Below, one piece after another: positions 15,047 through 23,513 of a stretch of DNA of 43,178 nucleotides. The notes beneath the pieces are model-generated. The model worked only from the letters and a program-made list of their open reading frames with translations. It did no database searches and had not been told where the DNA came from. The stretch is from CAZCYE01 sp964502775 (GTDB lineage Bacteria; Actinomycetota; Acidimicrobiia; IMCC26256; PALSA-555): contig CAZCYE010000003.1 of the NCBI GenBank assembly GCA_964502775.1, forward strand, positions 1-43,178, read 5' to 3'. Position 1 is the first letter of the stretch, and each line of letters begins with the position of its first letter. The position numbers were made by a program, and so were the translations under genes.

Positions 15047-16960
15047 ATGACGCAGTCACTCGATGCCAGCGTCATGACCGCGTGCGCCCGGGCGCGCGAT
15101 CACCTGCTGGGACTCCAGCACCCGAACGGCTGGTGGAAGGGCGAGCTCGAGACCAACGTCACGATGGACGCCGAGGATCTCCTGCTCCGGCACTTCCTGG
15201 GTGTCTCGACGCCCGACGTCGTCGAGGAGACCGCGACCTGGATCCGGTCCCAGCAGCGGTCCGACGGCACGTGGGCGATCTACTACGAGGGTCCGGGCGA
15301 GCTGTCGACCACGGTCGAGGCGTACACCGCATTGCGCCTCGCGGGCGACGCCGTCGATTCCGACCACATGGTCAAGGCCGCCGAGTTCGTTCGTGATGCC
15401 GGCGGTCTCGAGCGGGCCCGCGTCTTCACTCGCCTGTGGCTCGCCCTCGTGGGGCAGTGGTCGTGGGACGACCTCCCCGTGATCCCGCCCGAGCTCGTCC
15501 TGCTCCCGGCGTGGGCGCCGGTGAGCATCTACGACTTCGGCTGCTGGGCCCGCCAGACCGTCGTCGCCCTCACGGTCGTGTCCTCGTACCGGCCGGTGCG
15601 ACCCCTGCCCTTCGATCTCGACGAGCTGCGCACGCACGCCCCGCCCTCGCCCCGCGCCTCTCTTCGCGAACCCGAGGGCCGGTGGCAGGAGCTCGACCGG
15701 TGGCTGCATCGATACCAGCGCACGCCGTTGCGCCCGCTCCGCCGCGCCGCGCTCGCCGAGGCCGAGCGTTGGATCGTCGCCCGTCAGGAGGCGGACGGGT
15801 GCTGGGGCGGGATCCAGCCCGCATGGGTCTATTCGCTGTTGGCGCTGCACCTCCGCGGCTACCCGTTCGATCATCCGGTGATGCGATCCGGGCTCGAGGG
15901 CCTCGACAGCTTCACGATCCGTGACGAACGGGGACGCCGGCTCGAGGCCTGTCAATCGCCGGTCTGGGACACCGCGCTCGCGGTGATCGCGCTCGTTGAT
16001 GCCGGCCTCGACCCGACCGACCCGGCACTGGTGGGGGCCGCGGACTGGCTCCTCGACGAGGAGGTGCGGGTCCGCGGTGACTGGAGCGTGCGCCGCCCCG
16101 ATCTCGACCCGGGTGGGTGGGCGTTCGAGTTCGCGAACGTCAACTATCCCGACGTCGATGACACCGCCGAGGTTGCGCTCGCACTGCGCCTGGTTGGCCA
16201 TCCGGATCCCGGCCGGGTCGACGCCGCGCTGGCGAGGGGAGTGACGTGGGTGCGGGGCATGCGCTGCCGCGACGGCGCCTGGGGTGCCTTCGACGCCGAC
16301 AACACCGCGACGTGGCCGGCCAACCTGCCGTTCTGCGACTTCGGCGCGGTCGTCGACCCGCCGACGGCCGACGTCACCGCTCATGTCGTGGAGATGCTGG
16401 CCGAGTGCGGGGCCGTCGGCGACGACGGCACGGTACCGGCAGCGATCGAGTGGCTTCGTCGGGCCCAGGAGCCCGATGGATCGTGGTGGGGACGCTGGGG
16501 CGCGAACCACATCTACGGCACGGGTGCCGTCCTTCCTGCGCTGGTGTCAGCCGGCATGGCGCGCGACGCCCCCGAGATCCGTCGAGCAGTGAGTTGGCTC
16601 GTGGATCACCAGAATGCCGACGGGGGATGGGGCGAGGACCCACGGTCGTACCGCGAGGCCGATTGGGTCGCGCGCGGCGCGTCGACGGCATCCCAGACCG
16701 CGTGGGCGCTCCTGGCGATGATCGCCGCGGGCGAGCACGACCACCCCGCGACCGCCCGAGCCCTGCGATGGCTGGTGGAGCACCAACGGCCCGACGGCAC
16801 ATGGGACGAGCCGTGGTTCACCGGCACCGGATTTCCCGGCGACTTCTCGATCAACTACCACCTGTACCGCCTCACGTATCCACTGATGGCGCTCGGGCGG
16901 TATCTGCGGTGTCGCGCGGACGAATCCGGTGCGGCCCACCGAGCAGGGGGGACTCGATGA
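15047..16960 (+). CDS. shc: Squalene-hopene cyclase
   Basis: A 637-residue class II triterpene cyclase that turns squalene into hopene and hopanol at the membrane. The catalytic acid motif DVDDTA is at residues 369-374. Many QW-type repeats are visible, such as QHPNGWWKGEL, QQRSDGTWAIYY, QEADGCWGG, QEPDGSWWGRWG and QNADGGWGED. The substrate-cavity motif CRDGAWGAFDADN and the C-terminal FSINYHLYRLTYPLMALGRY agree with the family. Length is normal. It starts one base after the prenyl synthase stop and overlaps the HpnG-IspH gene by 4 bases. The presence of shc makes this a hopanoid and not a carotenoid cluster. Confidence 0.96.
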   Translation: MTQSLDASVMTACARARDHLLGLQHPNGWWKGELETNVTMDAEDLLLRHFLGVSTPDVVEETATWIRSQQRSDGTWAIYYEGPGELSTTVEAYTALRLAGDAVDSDHMVKAAEFVRDAGGLERARVFTRLWLALVGQWSWDDLPVIPPELVLLPAWAPVSIYDFGCWARQTVVALTVVSSYRPVRPLPFDLDELRTHAPPSPRASLREPEGRWQELDRWLHRYQRTPLRPLRRAALAEAERWIVARQEADGCWGGIQPAWVYSLLALHLRGYPFDHPVMRSGLEGLDSFTIRDERGRRLEACQSPVWDTALAVIALVDAGLDPTDPALVGAADWLLDEEVRVRGDWSVRRPDLDPGGWAFEFANVNYPDVDDTAEVALALRLVGHPDPGRVDAALARGVTWVRGMRCRDGAWGAFDADNTATWPANLPFCDFGAVVDPPTADVTAHVVEMLAECGAVGDDGTVPAAIEWLRRAQEPDGSWWGRWGANHIYGTGAVLPALVSAGMARDAPEIRRAVSWLVDHQNADGGWGEDPRSYREADWVARGASTASQTAWALLAMIAAGEHDHPATARALRWLVEHQRPDGTWDEPWFTGTGFPGDFSINYHLYRLTYPLMALGRYLRCRADESGAAHRAGGTR

Positions 16961-18456
16961 CGCTGCTGGCGCTCACGCCGCTCCGGGTCGAGGCGCGCGC
17001 CGCGCGCCGCGGCACCTCGCGCGCGCGGGTGGAACGCACGGGGATGGGGCCACGTCGTGCGACGAGAGCCGCTACTCGGCTTGGCGGCGAGGCGGACTGG
17101 GTCCGTGGGGTCGCGATCCTGGGTGTCGGCGGCGCCGTCGATCCGGGCATCGCCGTTGGCGATCTCGTGGTGGCCGATGAGGTGCGCGGACCCGGAGGCT
17201 CGGTCGTCCAGCTCCGGGGCGCGGGCATCGTGGCTCGGGAGCTGCGCCGGGCCGGACTCGAGACCCATGTCGGTGCCGTGGGGTCGTTCGAGCGTGTGGT
17301 GCGTAACGGCGAGCGTGCGCGTCACCATGCCGACGGCCTCCTGGCCGTCGACACCGAGTCGGCGTGGCTCACCAACGTCACGACCTGCCGCCCGCTCGCG
17401 GTGGTCCGAGCGATCGTCGACACACCGACGCGGCCCCTCCTGTCGCCCCGCTCGGTGAGTGGCGGGGTCAGGGCACTGCGCAGCGTGCGGGCCGCCGCCG
17501 GCGCGTTGGAGCGGTGGGCCGCCGCCTGTGGGCCCCGCACCGTGCTCCTCGCTGGCCCGCGCTCGTTCTGTGCGGGCGTCGAGCGGGCGATCGATGTGGT
17601 GGACCGCGCGCTCGACCGCTTCGGAGGTCCGATCTTCGTGCGGCGCCAGATCGTGCACAACACGCATGTGGTCAGGGGACTCGAGGAGCGAGGCGCCCTC
17701 TTCGTCGAAGAGCTCGACGACGTGCCCGAGGGCGCGATCGTCGTGTTGGCCGCGCACGGTGTGGCACCGGAGGTCCACGCTCAGGCGGCGGATCGAGGGC
17801 TGCAGGTGATCGATGCGACCTGTCCCCTGGTCGCCAAGGTGCATACCGAGGCCCGCAGGTTCGCGGCCCAGGGCTACGAGATCGTCCTGATCGGCCACGA
17901 CGACCACGAGGAGGTCGAGGCCACCCGCGGTGAGGCACCGGGCCAGGTGCACGTCATCACCGAGCCGGACCAGGTCGGCCAGCTCGAGATTCGCGATCCT
18001 CAGCGGGTGGCGTACCTGACCCAGACCACCCTCGCCGTGGAGACCACCCAAGCGGTGATCGATGCGCTCCGGCTACGCTTCCCGACCATCGTCGGGCCCA
18101 AGGGCGACGACATCTGCTACGCCACCCAGAACCGTCAGGACGCGGTACGGACGGTCGCGCGGGAGGCTGACGTGGTGCTCGTGGTGGGATCCCCCAACTC
18201 TTCGAACGCCAATCGTCTCGCCGAGGTGGCGGAGCGGGAAGGTTGCCGCGCCTACCTTCTTGAGGACCACTCCGAGTTGGACCTGGGGTGGCTACGGTCG
18301 GCCGACGTGGTCGGCGTGACCGCAGGGGCATCAGCCCCCGAGGTCTTGGTGCACGAGCTGGTCGAAGTGCTGGGTGGCCTGGGCCCGGTGCGGGTGGAGG
18401 ATCGTATGGTGACGACCGAGAAGGTCCAGTTCGCCCTACCGGCGGAGGTGCGCTGA
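16957..18456 (+). CDS. Fused hopanoid phosphorylase (HpnG-like) and 4-hydroxy-3-methylbut-2-enyl diphosphate reductase (IspH)
   Basis: A 499-residue two-domain protein. Residues 1 to ~190 form a phosphorylase-superfamily domain (GVAILGVGGAVDPGIAVGDL, VGSFERVV, AVDTESAWL near 130-138) like HpnG, which removes adenine from adenosylhopane. Residues ~196-499 are a complete IspH domain with the three iron-sulfur cysteines C205 (GPRSFCAGVERAI), C289 (DATCPLVAKVH) and C387 (DDICYATQNRQ), plus HNTHVV and AAHGVAPEVH. IspH makes IPP and DMAPP in the non-mevalonate pathway. The frame is continuous and the joint falls at AACGPRTVLLAG, so this is a true fusion. It overlaps shc (ATGA) and touches hpnH. Confidence 0.92.
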   Translation: MTLLALTPLRVEARAARRGTSRARVERTGMGPRRATRAATRLGGEADWVRGVAILGVGGAVDPGIAVGDLVVADEVRGPGGSVVQLRGAGIVARELRRAGLETHVGAVGSFERVVRNGERARHHADGLLAVDTESAWLTNVTTCRPLAVVRAIVDTPTRPLLSPRSVSGGVRALRSVRAAAGALERWAAACGPRTVLLAGPRSFCAGVERAIDVVDRALDRFGGPIFVRRQIVHNTHVVRGLEERGALFVEELDDVPEGAIVVLAAHGVAPEVHAQAADRGLQVIDATCPLVAKVHTEARRFAAQGYEIVLIGHDDHEEVEATRGEAPGQVHVITEPDQVGQLEIRDPQRVAYLTQTTLAVETTQAVIDALRLRFPTIVGPKGDDICYATQNRQDAVRTVAREADVVLVVGSPNSSNANRLAEVAEREGCRAYLLEDHSELDLGWLRSADVVGVTAGASAPEVLVHELVEVLGGLGPVRVEDRMVTTEKVQFALPAEVR

Positions 18457-19464
18457 ATGTCCGTGTCCATGCGCCAGCAGATGCGGGTGGGCTCGTATCT
18501 GGTGCGCCAACGGCTGAAGGGCACCAAGCGATTCCCGCTGATCGTGGAGCTCGAGCCGCTGTTCGCGTGCAACCTCGAGTGTGCGGGTTGCGGCAAGATC
18601 CAGTACCCGACGGACATTCTGCGCCAACGGGTGAGCGTGGAAGATGCGGTGGGCGCCATCGAGGAGTCCGGGGCACCGATGGTGTCGATCGCCGGTGGCG
18701 AGCCCCTGCTGCACCCCGACATCGAGCGCATGGTGGACGAGCTCATCAAGCGCAAGCGCTTCGTCTACCTGTGCACCAACGGCGTGCTGATGCGACGCAA
18801 GCTCGATCGTTTCACGCCCTCGCCGTACTTCGCCTGGGCTGTGCACGTGGACGGGATGCGGGAGCGCCACGACGAGTCGGTATGCCGCGATGGCGTCTTC
18901 GACGAGGCGGTGGAAGCGATCAAGGAGGCGATGGCGCGTGGTTTCCGCGTCACCACCAACACGACGTTCTTCTCCAACGATTCACCGCAGACCGTGAGGG
19001 ACGTGCTCGACTTCCTCAACGACGAGCTCCATGTCGACGCGATGATGATCTCCCCCGGCTACGCCTACGAGAAGGCGCCGGACCAGGAGCACTTCCTCCC
19101 CGTCGAGGAGACCCAGAAGATGTTCCGAGACGCGTTCGGCGAAGGCCGGCGCAAGCGGTGGCGTCTCAACCACACGCCGTTGTTCCTCGACTTCCTGGAA
19201 GGCAAGGTCGACTACGAGTGCACGGCATGGGGAATCCCCAGCTACTCCGTGTTCGGATGGCAGCGGCCGTGCTACCTGATGTCGGACGGCTACGCGTCGA
19301 CGTACCGGGAGCTCGTGGACACGACGGACTGGAGCCGATACGGGCGGGGTCGGGATCCGCGATGCGCCAACTGCATGGCGCACTGCGGCTACGAGCCCAC
19401 GGCCGTCCTCGCCACCACACGGTCGCTCAAGGAGTCGATCCGCGCCACGATCTCCACGCGCTGA
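18457..19464 (+). CDS. hpnH: Radical SAM adenosylhopane synthase HpnH
   Basis: A 335-residue radical SAM enzyme that adds a 5'-deoxyadenosyl group to diploptene, the first step of side-chain elongation. The cluster-binding motif is CNLECAGC (C38, C42, C45), preceded by KRFPLIVELEPLFA as in the HpnH family. SIAGGEPLLHPDIE and TNGVLM are the SAM-binding segments. The C-terminus has further cysteines (CANCMAHCGYEPTAV) typical of HpnH. It begins directly after the stop of the HpnG-IspH gene, so the two extension-step enzymes are neighbours. Confidence 0.95.
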   Translation: MSVSMRQQMRVGSYLVRQRLKGTKRFPLIVELEPLFACNLECAGCGKIQYPTDILRQRVSVEDAVGAIEESGAPMVSIAGGEPLLHPDIERMVDELIKRKRFVYLCTNGVLMRRKLDRFTPSPYFAWAVHVDGMRERHDESVCRDGVFDEAVEAIKEAMARGFRVTTNTTFFSNDSPQTVRDVLDFLNDELHVDAMMISPGYAYEKAPDQEHFLPVEETQKMFRDAFGEGRRKRWRLNHTPLFLDFLEGKVDYECTAWGIPSYSVFGWQRPCYLMSDGYASTYRELVDTTDWSRYGRGRDPRCANCMAHCGYEPTAVLATTRSLKESIRATISTR

Positions 19465-19486
19465 GCGGAACCCCCAGCCGTCCGTC

Positions 19487-20530
19487 GTGCTCGAGACGGC
19501 ATCGTCGGAGCGGGTCCGGCGGTTCTCGGTCGGCCGCGTGCTGCTGCTCACCATCACTGGCGTCTGTCTGTACCTGCTGGCGCCCAGCATCGTGGAGGTC
19601 TTCGCCGCCTGGGACCGCCTCGGTGAGTTCCACCCTGTGGTCGTCCTCGGGATCATCGCCTGTGAGGCGCTGAGCTTCCTGTGCGTGTGGATCCTCCAGC
19701 GCATCGCGCTGAGGACCAAGGATTGGTTCCGGGTGGTGACCACGCAGCTCGCGGGCAACGCGTTCAGCCGCGTGACGCCCGGTGGTGGGGCCACCGGCAC
19801 GGCGATCCAGGCGCGGATGCTGGCCGACGGAGGCTTCGGGCTCACGACCGCGGCGTACGGGCTCACGGTGCAATCGATGATGATCACGGGGGCGGTGGTG
19901 GCCCTCCCCGTGTTCTCCATCCCGGCGATCGCTGCCGGTCTGGACGTGCCGGGTGGCTTGCGCGAGGCGGCCTGGATCGGTCTTGCGGTGTTCGTGGTGA
20001 TGGCCGGGGTGGGGGCGCTCATGCTCGTGAGCCGCCGGCCCGTCGAGGCGCTCGCCCGCGTGATCACCTGGGTGGGCCGGCACCTCAGACCGAGTGCGCC
20101 ACCCATCGAGGGGCTGGGCGCCCGGCTGCTCGCCGAGCGGGACGAGATCCGCGCCACGATGGGATCGCGCTGGCCGACCGCCGTTGGCGCCGCGATCGGG
20201 CGGTGGGGGTTCGAGTACGTGGCGCTGCTGCTGGCGTTGTATGCGATCGACGCGAGGCCCGATCCCGCGCTCGTCCTGTTGGCGTTCGCGGCCGGGTCGG
20301 CGCTCAGCCTGATCCCGTTCACCCCCGGCGGCCTCGGGTTCGTGGAGGCCGGTCTCGCGGGGTCGCTCGGACTCGCGGGCATCGACATCGGCGACGCGGT
20401 GCTGGTCACGCTGGTGTTCCGCCTCGTCTCGTTCTGGCTTCCGATGCCGATCGGTCTCGGCGCGGCGCTCGTGTACCGGCGCCGTTACCCCCGTCGCCCC
20501 ACCGCGCCGAAGGGGCGGGTGCCGAGCTGA
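19487..20530 (+). CDS. Flippase-like integral membrane protein (UPF0104/AglD-type), last gene of hopanoid operon
   Basis: A 347-residue protein with about eight membrane segments. The pattern fits the lysylphosphatidylglycerol synthase TM region / YbhN-AglD family: AGNAFSRVTPGGGATGTAIQ, a long RWGFEYVALLLALYA helix and SLIPFTPGGLGFVEAGLAGSLG. Members are linked to flipping or transfer of polyprenyl-linked or lipid substrates. It starts 22 bases after hpnH on the same strand, so a role in moving hopanoids to the outer leaflet is a reasonable inference. The clusters of Gram-negative bacteria use the unrelated HpnN for this. The start GTG at 19487 gives MLETASSERVRRFSVG. Confidence 0.82.
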   Translation: MLETASSERVRRFSVGRVLLLTITGVCLYLLAPSIVEVFAAWDRLGEFHPVVVLGIIACEALSFLCVWILQRIALRTKDWFRVVTTQLAGNAFSRVTPGGGATGTAIQARMLADGGFGLTTAAYGLTVQSMMITGAVVALPVFSIPAIAAGLDVPGGLREAAWIGLAVFVVMAGVGALMLVSRRPVEALARVITWVGRHLRPSAPPIEGLGARLLAERDEIRATMGSRWPTAVGAAIGRWGFEYVALLLALYAIDARPDPALVLLAFAAGSALSLIPFTPGGLGFVEAGLAGSLGLAGIDIGDAVLVTLVFRLVSFWLPMPIGLGAALVYRRRYPRRPTAPKGRVPS

Positions 20531-20540
20531 GGCGCACGAG

Positions 20541-20580
20541 CCGTCATCAGCCGTCGTCAGCGGTCGTCAGCCGTCATCGC
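20541..20580 (+). repeat. Four imperfect 10-bp repeats between converging operons
   Basis: CCGTCATCAG, CCGTCGTCAG, CGGTCGTCAG and CCGTCATCGC follow each other without gaps. They lie between the hopanoid operon and the converging phosphatase gene, and the last unit is part of the hairpin at 20568-20592. Confidence 0.85.
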
Positions 20581-20612
20581 TGAGGACGGCTGCGGTGGCG
20601 CCCCGCGGGGCG
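20568..20612. terminator. Probable bidirectional terminator hairpins
   Basis: CAGCCGTC (20568-20575) and GACGGCTG (20585-20592) form an 8-bp perfect stem with a 9-base loop. CGCCCCGCGGGGCG (20599-20612) is a 14-bp perfect palindrome just after it. Both lie between the converging flippase and phosphatase genes. There is no T-run, so termination is inferred from position and structure. Confidence 0.5.
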
Positions 20613-20615
20613 TGG

Positions 20616-21356
20616 TCAGGAGCGCAACGCGTCGAGCAGCGCCGCCGTGACTTCGGGGCGGCAGATCACGATGTCGGGGAGCCATGGATCGGTCTGGTTG
20701 TACTCGAGCGGGGAGCCGTCGAGACGCGAGACGTGCAGGCCTGCCGCGGCGGCCACCGCGCTGGGGGCGGCGGAGTCCCACTCGTACTGGCCGCCCGCGT
20801 GCACGTAGGCGTCGACGGCACCTTCGACCACGGCCATCGCCTTGGCTCCCGCCGAGCCCATGGGCACCAGGTCGGCCCCGAGCGCCTGGGCGGCTCGCTC
20901 GGCTGCGGGCGGCGGACGGGTCCGGCTCACGACCAGGCGCAAGGCCCCGTCGTCGCGAGGCGCGACCACCGGTGCGGGACGGGTGCAGAACACTCGGCCC
21001 TGGGCCGGGAGGGCGACGGCGCCGGCGCACATCCCCACGTCCCGGCGCCAGAGGGCGACGTGCACCGCCCAGTCGGTGCGGTCGAGGTCGGTGAACTCTC
21101 GGGTCCCGTCGAGTGGGTCGATGATCCACACCCGGTCGGCGTCCAGACGACGGCGGTCGTCGGTCCATTCCTCCGACAGCACGATGTCGCCGGGATGGTC
21201 ATGCGCCAGCAGCCCGAGCAGGCACTCGTTGGCGCCATGATCGCCGGCGTCCCCCAGGGGCGGCACCCCCTGGGCGCGAGATCGTGCCCGGAGCTCGAGG
21301 AGGACCTGGGCCGCGGCGGTGGCGTACCGGGCTGCGTCGGCATGATCGTCACTCAT
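20616..21356 (-). CDS. Inositol monophosphatase family phosphatase (CysQ-like)
   Basis: A 246-residue Mg-dependent phosphatase. The metal-binding motifs are SEEWTDD (first acid), WIIDPLDGTREFTDLD (the DPxDGT signature) and YEWDSAAPSAVAAAAGL (the WDxAAP signature). The DPLDGTREF form is closest to CysQ/PAP phosphatases, which clear 3'-phosphoadenosine 5'-phosphate during sulfate use. Inositol phosphate is the other possible substrate. The ATG at 21356 (MSDDHADAARYATAAAQ) begins the recognisable fold; upstream in-frame sequence is Pro/Arg-rich and has no homology. It converges on the hopanoid operon and diverges from the next membrane protein. Confidence 0.88.
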   Translation of the reverse strand: MSDDHADAARYATAAAQVLLELRARSRAQGVPPLGDAGDHGANECLLGLLAHDHPGDIVLSEEWTDDRRRLDADRVWIIDPLDGTREFTDLDRTDWAVHVALWRRDVGMCAGAVALPAQGRVFCTRPAPVVAPRDDGALRLVVSRTRPPPAAERAAQALGADLVPMGSAGAKAMAVVEGAVDAYVHAGGQYEWDSAAPSAVAAAAGLHVSRLDGSPLEYNQTDPWLPDIVICRPEVTAALLDALRS

Positions 21357-21472
21357 CGCACGGCATTCTGGTCGCGATGCACGCGGACGCCCCGTCACCG
21401 TGGAGCACGGGATCCCACTCGGCGCCCGCGATCCGCTACGGTCCGGGGGGCCGAGACGAGGTGGTGGCTCCG

Positions 21473-22066
21473 ATGACCTTTGCTGGCGACGACCGCACGA
21501 TTCCAAGCCGGGGCGGGATGGGTGACGAGACGCTGCCCGTTCGTCCGGGTGGAGGCACGCCCGGTGGCGGTGGGCCCGGCGGCGGCCGAGGTGGTGGCGA
21601 CGAGGAGCGGCGCAAGCTGCCGTGGATCATCGCCGGCGTCTTGGCGCTCGGGTTGCTGATCGGCGCGATCGTCGCCGTGGTCGCGAGCGGTGACGACAAG
21701 GGCAAGGACCGCCCGCGCCGCACGACCACCACGAGCTCGTCCACGTCGACGAGCACGTCGGCGCCAACCACGACGACGAGCCCAGCGAATCCCCAGATCA
21801 CCCAGTTCGGCTACAACCCTGCGTCCCCGGACTGCCCATCCAACATTCAGGTGTCGTGGTCGACGCAGAACGCCACCAAGGTGTCGATCAGCATCGATGG
21901 ACCCGGGCCCTACGAGACCGATCTTCCGCCCAACGGCTCGCTGCAGGTCCCGTTCGCCGAGAACAACATGGATCCGCCGGAGTGCTCGCACACCTACCTG
22001 CTCACCGCCTTCGGGGCGAACAACCAGCAGGACACCCAGCAGATCGAGGTGAGTGAGTCGACCTGA
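21473..22066 (+). CDS. Membrane-anchored protein with extracellular Ig-like domain
   Basis: A 197-residue protein with one membrane helix. It has a Gly/Pro-rich cytoplasmic start (GGGTPGGGGPGGGRGGG), a single TM segment (PWIIAGVLALGLLIGAIVAVVA), a Thr/Ser linker and a C-terminal beta-rich domain of about 85 residues with two cysteines (SPDCPSN and PPECSHT) likely to form a disulfide. The C-terminal part resembles PKD/Ig-like folds (QVSWSTQNATKVSISIDGPGP). ATG at 21473 is chosen; GTG codons at 21461 and 21464 and an ATG at 21377 are alternatives. Function unknown. Confidence 0.72.
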   Translation: MTFAGDDRTIPSRGGMGDETLPVRPGGGTPGGGGPGGGRGGGDEERRKLPWIIAGVLALGLLIGAIVAVVASGDDKGKDRPRRTTTTSSSTSTSTSAPTTTTSPANPQITQFGYNPASPDCPSNIQVSWSTQNATKVSISIDGPGPYETDLPPNGSLQVPFAENNMDPPECSHTYLLTAFGANNQQDTQQIEVSEST

Positions 22067-22169
22067 GCGGCCCCGGACCGTCAGCGAGAGTTGGGTCGCC
22101 CCCTCGCACGCCCCAGGCCGAGTCGACGCCATCGGTCGGCGGGAAGTCGTGCCGTAGTCGTGGCCGGTC

Positions 22170-23177
22170 CTACCGGCTCGACTTCAGGGGCATCACGTAG
22201 CGGTCGGTGTGGTCGAAGTTTCGTGACCAGAGCTCCTGCACCCGGTCGCGCTCCTCATCGGTGATGGGGAGGTCCGACGCACCGGCGTACTCGCGTACCT
22301 CATCGATCGTCACGCATGTGGGCAGCACGGTCGCGAACGCCGGGTTGGCGAGGATGCCGGCGATCGCCGCCTGCCCGATCGTGGGCGGCGCGTCCTTCCA
22401 CAGGAACTCGATGGTTGCGGCCTTCTCGAAGTTGTCGAGCATGTTCTCGCGGTTCCGGTGCGAACGGTGGTCGTCGGCAGGGAACTCGGTATCGGGAGTG
22501 ACCTTCCCCGACAGCACATCGGAGGCGTGCGGCACCCGCGCGATGAGGCTCACCTTGCCGTCGGCGACGTTGGGCTCGCGGGCGAACGTGAGGCCCGGCT
22601 CCTGCTCGAGGAGGTTGAAGACGGTCTGGAGGGTCACGATCGGCCTATCTCGGATGGCACTCAACCCCTCGTCCACCCAACCGATCGCCGGTCCGAGGGC
22701 CACACCGACCTCGAGGATCAGGCCACGCTCCTTGCATCGTGCGAGCTCCGCCCAGAGGTCGTCGTCAAGGATCGCCTCGAGGCGCGCGTTGTGGAGCTGG
22801 TACAGGTCGATGCGGTCGGTTCCGAGGCGGCGCAAGGATGCCTCGAGCTGGGCCCCGATCGCCTCGGGCCTCCAGTCCTGCGGACGCTCCGACTGGCCCG
22901 GATGCTCACGGGGAGCATCGATGTCGTAGCCGCACTTCGTCGTGAGCACGATGTCGTCGCGGTGGGTCTTCAGGACGTCGGCCAGGAGCGACTCTCCATG
23001 CCCGTCGGCGCCGTAGACGGGCGCGGTGTCGATGAAGTTGACCCCGGCGTCGAGCGCCGCGCGCAGCATTCCCTGGGGGTCGTCGACCTGGCCCCACCAG
23101 TTGCTGGCCAGCGTCCACGTGCCGAACCCGACCTCCGACACCACGAGGTCCGATGTGCCGAGCGAGCGAAAGCGCAC
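22170..23177 (-). CDS. Aldo/keto reductase
   Basis: A 335-residue NADPH-dependent oxidoreductase of the aldo/keto reductase superfamily. Visible parts of the TIM barrel are VSEVGFGTWTLASNWWG, DAGVNFIDTAPVYG (catalytic D and Y), VLTTKCGYD (catalytic K), RIDLYQLHN (catalytic H) and AIAGILANPAFATVLP near the NADPH site. The substrate is unknown. The GTG at 23177 has an excellent ribosome-binding site (AAGGAGAG read on the minus strand, 7 bases away). An inverted repeat GGAG-6-CTCC lies further upstream on the same strand and could be an operator. It may be part of the left-facing operon that begins at 25292. Confidence 0.9.
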   Translation of the reverse strand: MRFRSLGTSDLVVSEVGFGTWTLASNWWGQVDDPQGMLRAALDAGVNFIDTAPVYGADGHGESLLADVLKTHRDDIVLTTKCGYDIDAPREHPGQSERPQDWRPEAIGAQLEASLRRLGTDRIDLYQLHNARLEAILDDDLWAELARCKERGLILEVGVALGPAIGWVDEGLSAIRDRPIVTLQTVFNLLEQEPGLTFAREPNVADGKVSLIARVPHASDVLSGKVTPDTEFPADDHRSHRNRENMLDNFEKAATIEFLWKDAPPTIGQAAIAGILANPAFATVLPTCVTIDEVREYAGASDLPITDEERDRVQELWSRNFDHTDRYVMPLKSSR

Positions 23178-23249
23178 GTCCCTGCTCTCCTTGCGCCGTG
23201 GAGTGTGCGCTCCAACGCTAGAGCCTTCCCGCGATCGAGAGCGAGTCGA

Positions 23250-23513
23250 CTACGTGGATCCTCGGGCGCGGTCTTCGCGCTCGGCGGCGCGCAATCCGTA
23301 GCCCAACACGATCGGGACCGGGAGCACCACGATGGCGGTGACGAGGGCGACGATGGTCAGCGCGACTGACCAGCTCGAGAAGTCGGTGGCGACGCCGGCT
23401 GCGAATCCGAGGATCGAGAGCAACAACATCGCGTATCCCAGCCGCTTGGCGGTCGCGACGAGCTGCCGGATTCGCTGCCGACGTTGCACCATGGGGTCAG
23501 GTGCCCGGCTCAC
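23250..23513 (-). CDS. Small two-TM membrane protein
   Basis: An 87-residue protein with a basic N-terminus (MVQRRQRIRQLVATAKRLG), two hydrophobic helices (YAMLLLSILGFAAGVA and VALTIVALVTAIVVLPVPIVLGYGL) and a charged tail. The GTG at 23513 overlaps the stop of the glycosyltransferase in GTGA, so the two are translationally coupled. A TTG at 23525 and an ATG at 23492 are alternatives. No family is recognised. Coupling suggests a role with the glycosyltransferase at the membrane. Confidence 0.62.
   Translation of the reverse strand: MSRAPDPMVQRRQRIRQLVATAKRLGYAMLLLSILGFAAGVATDFSSWSVALTIVALVTAIVVLPVPIVLGYGLRAAEREDRARGST

Noticed and set aside
16246..16956. N-terminal extension of the HpnG-IspH protein into shc
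   Set aside because: It is the out-of-frame translation of shc; the ATG at 16957 overlaps the shc stop as in the other genes of the operon.
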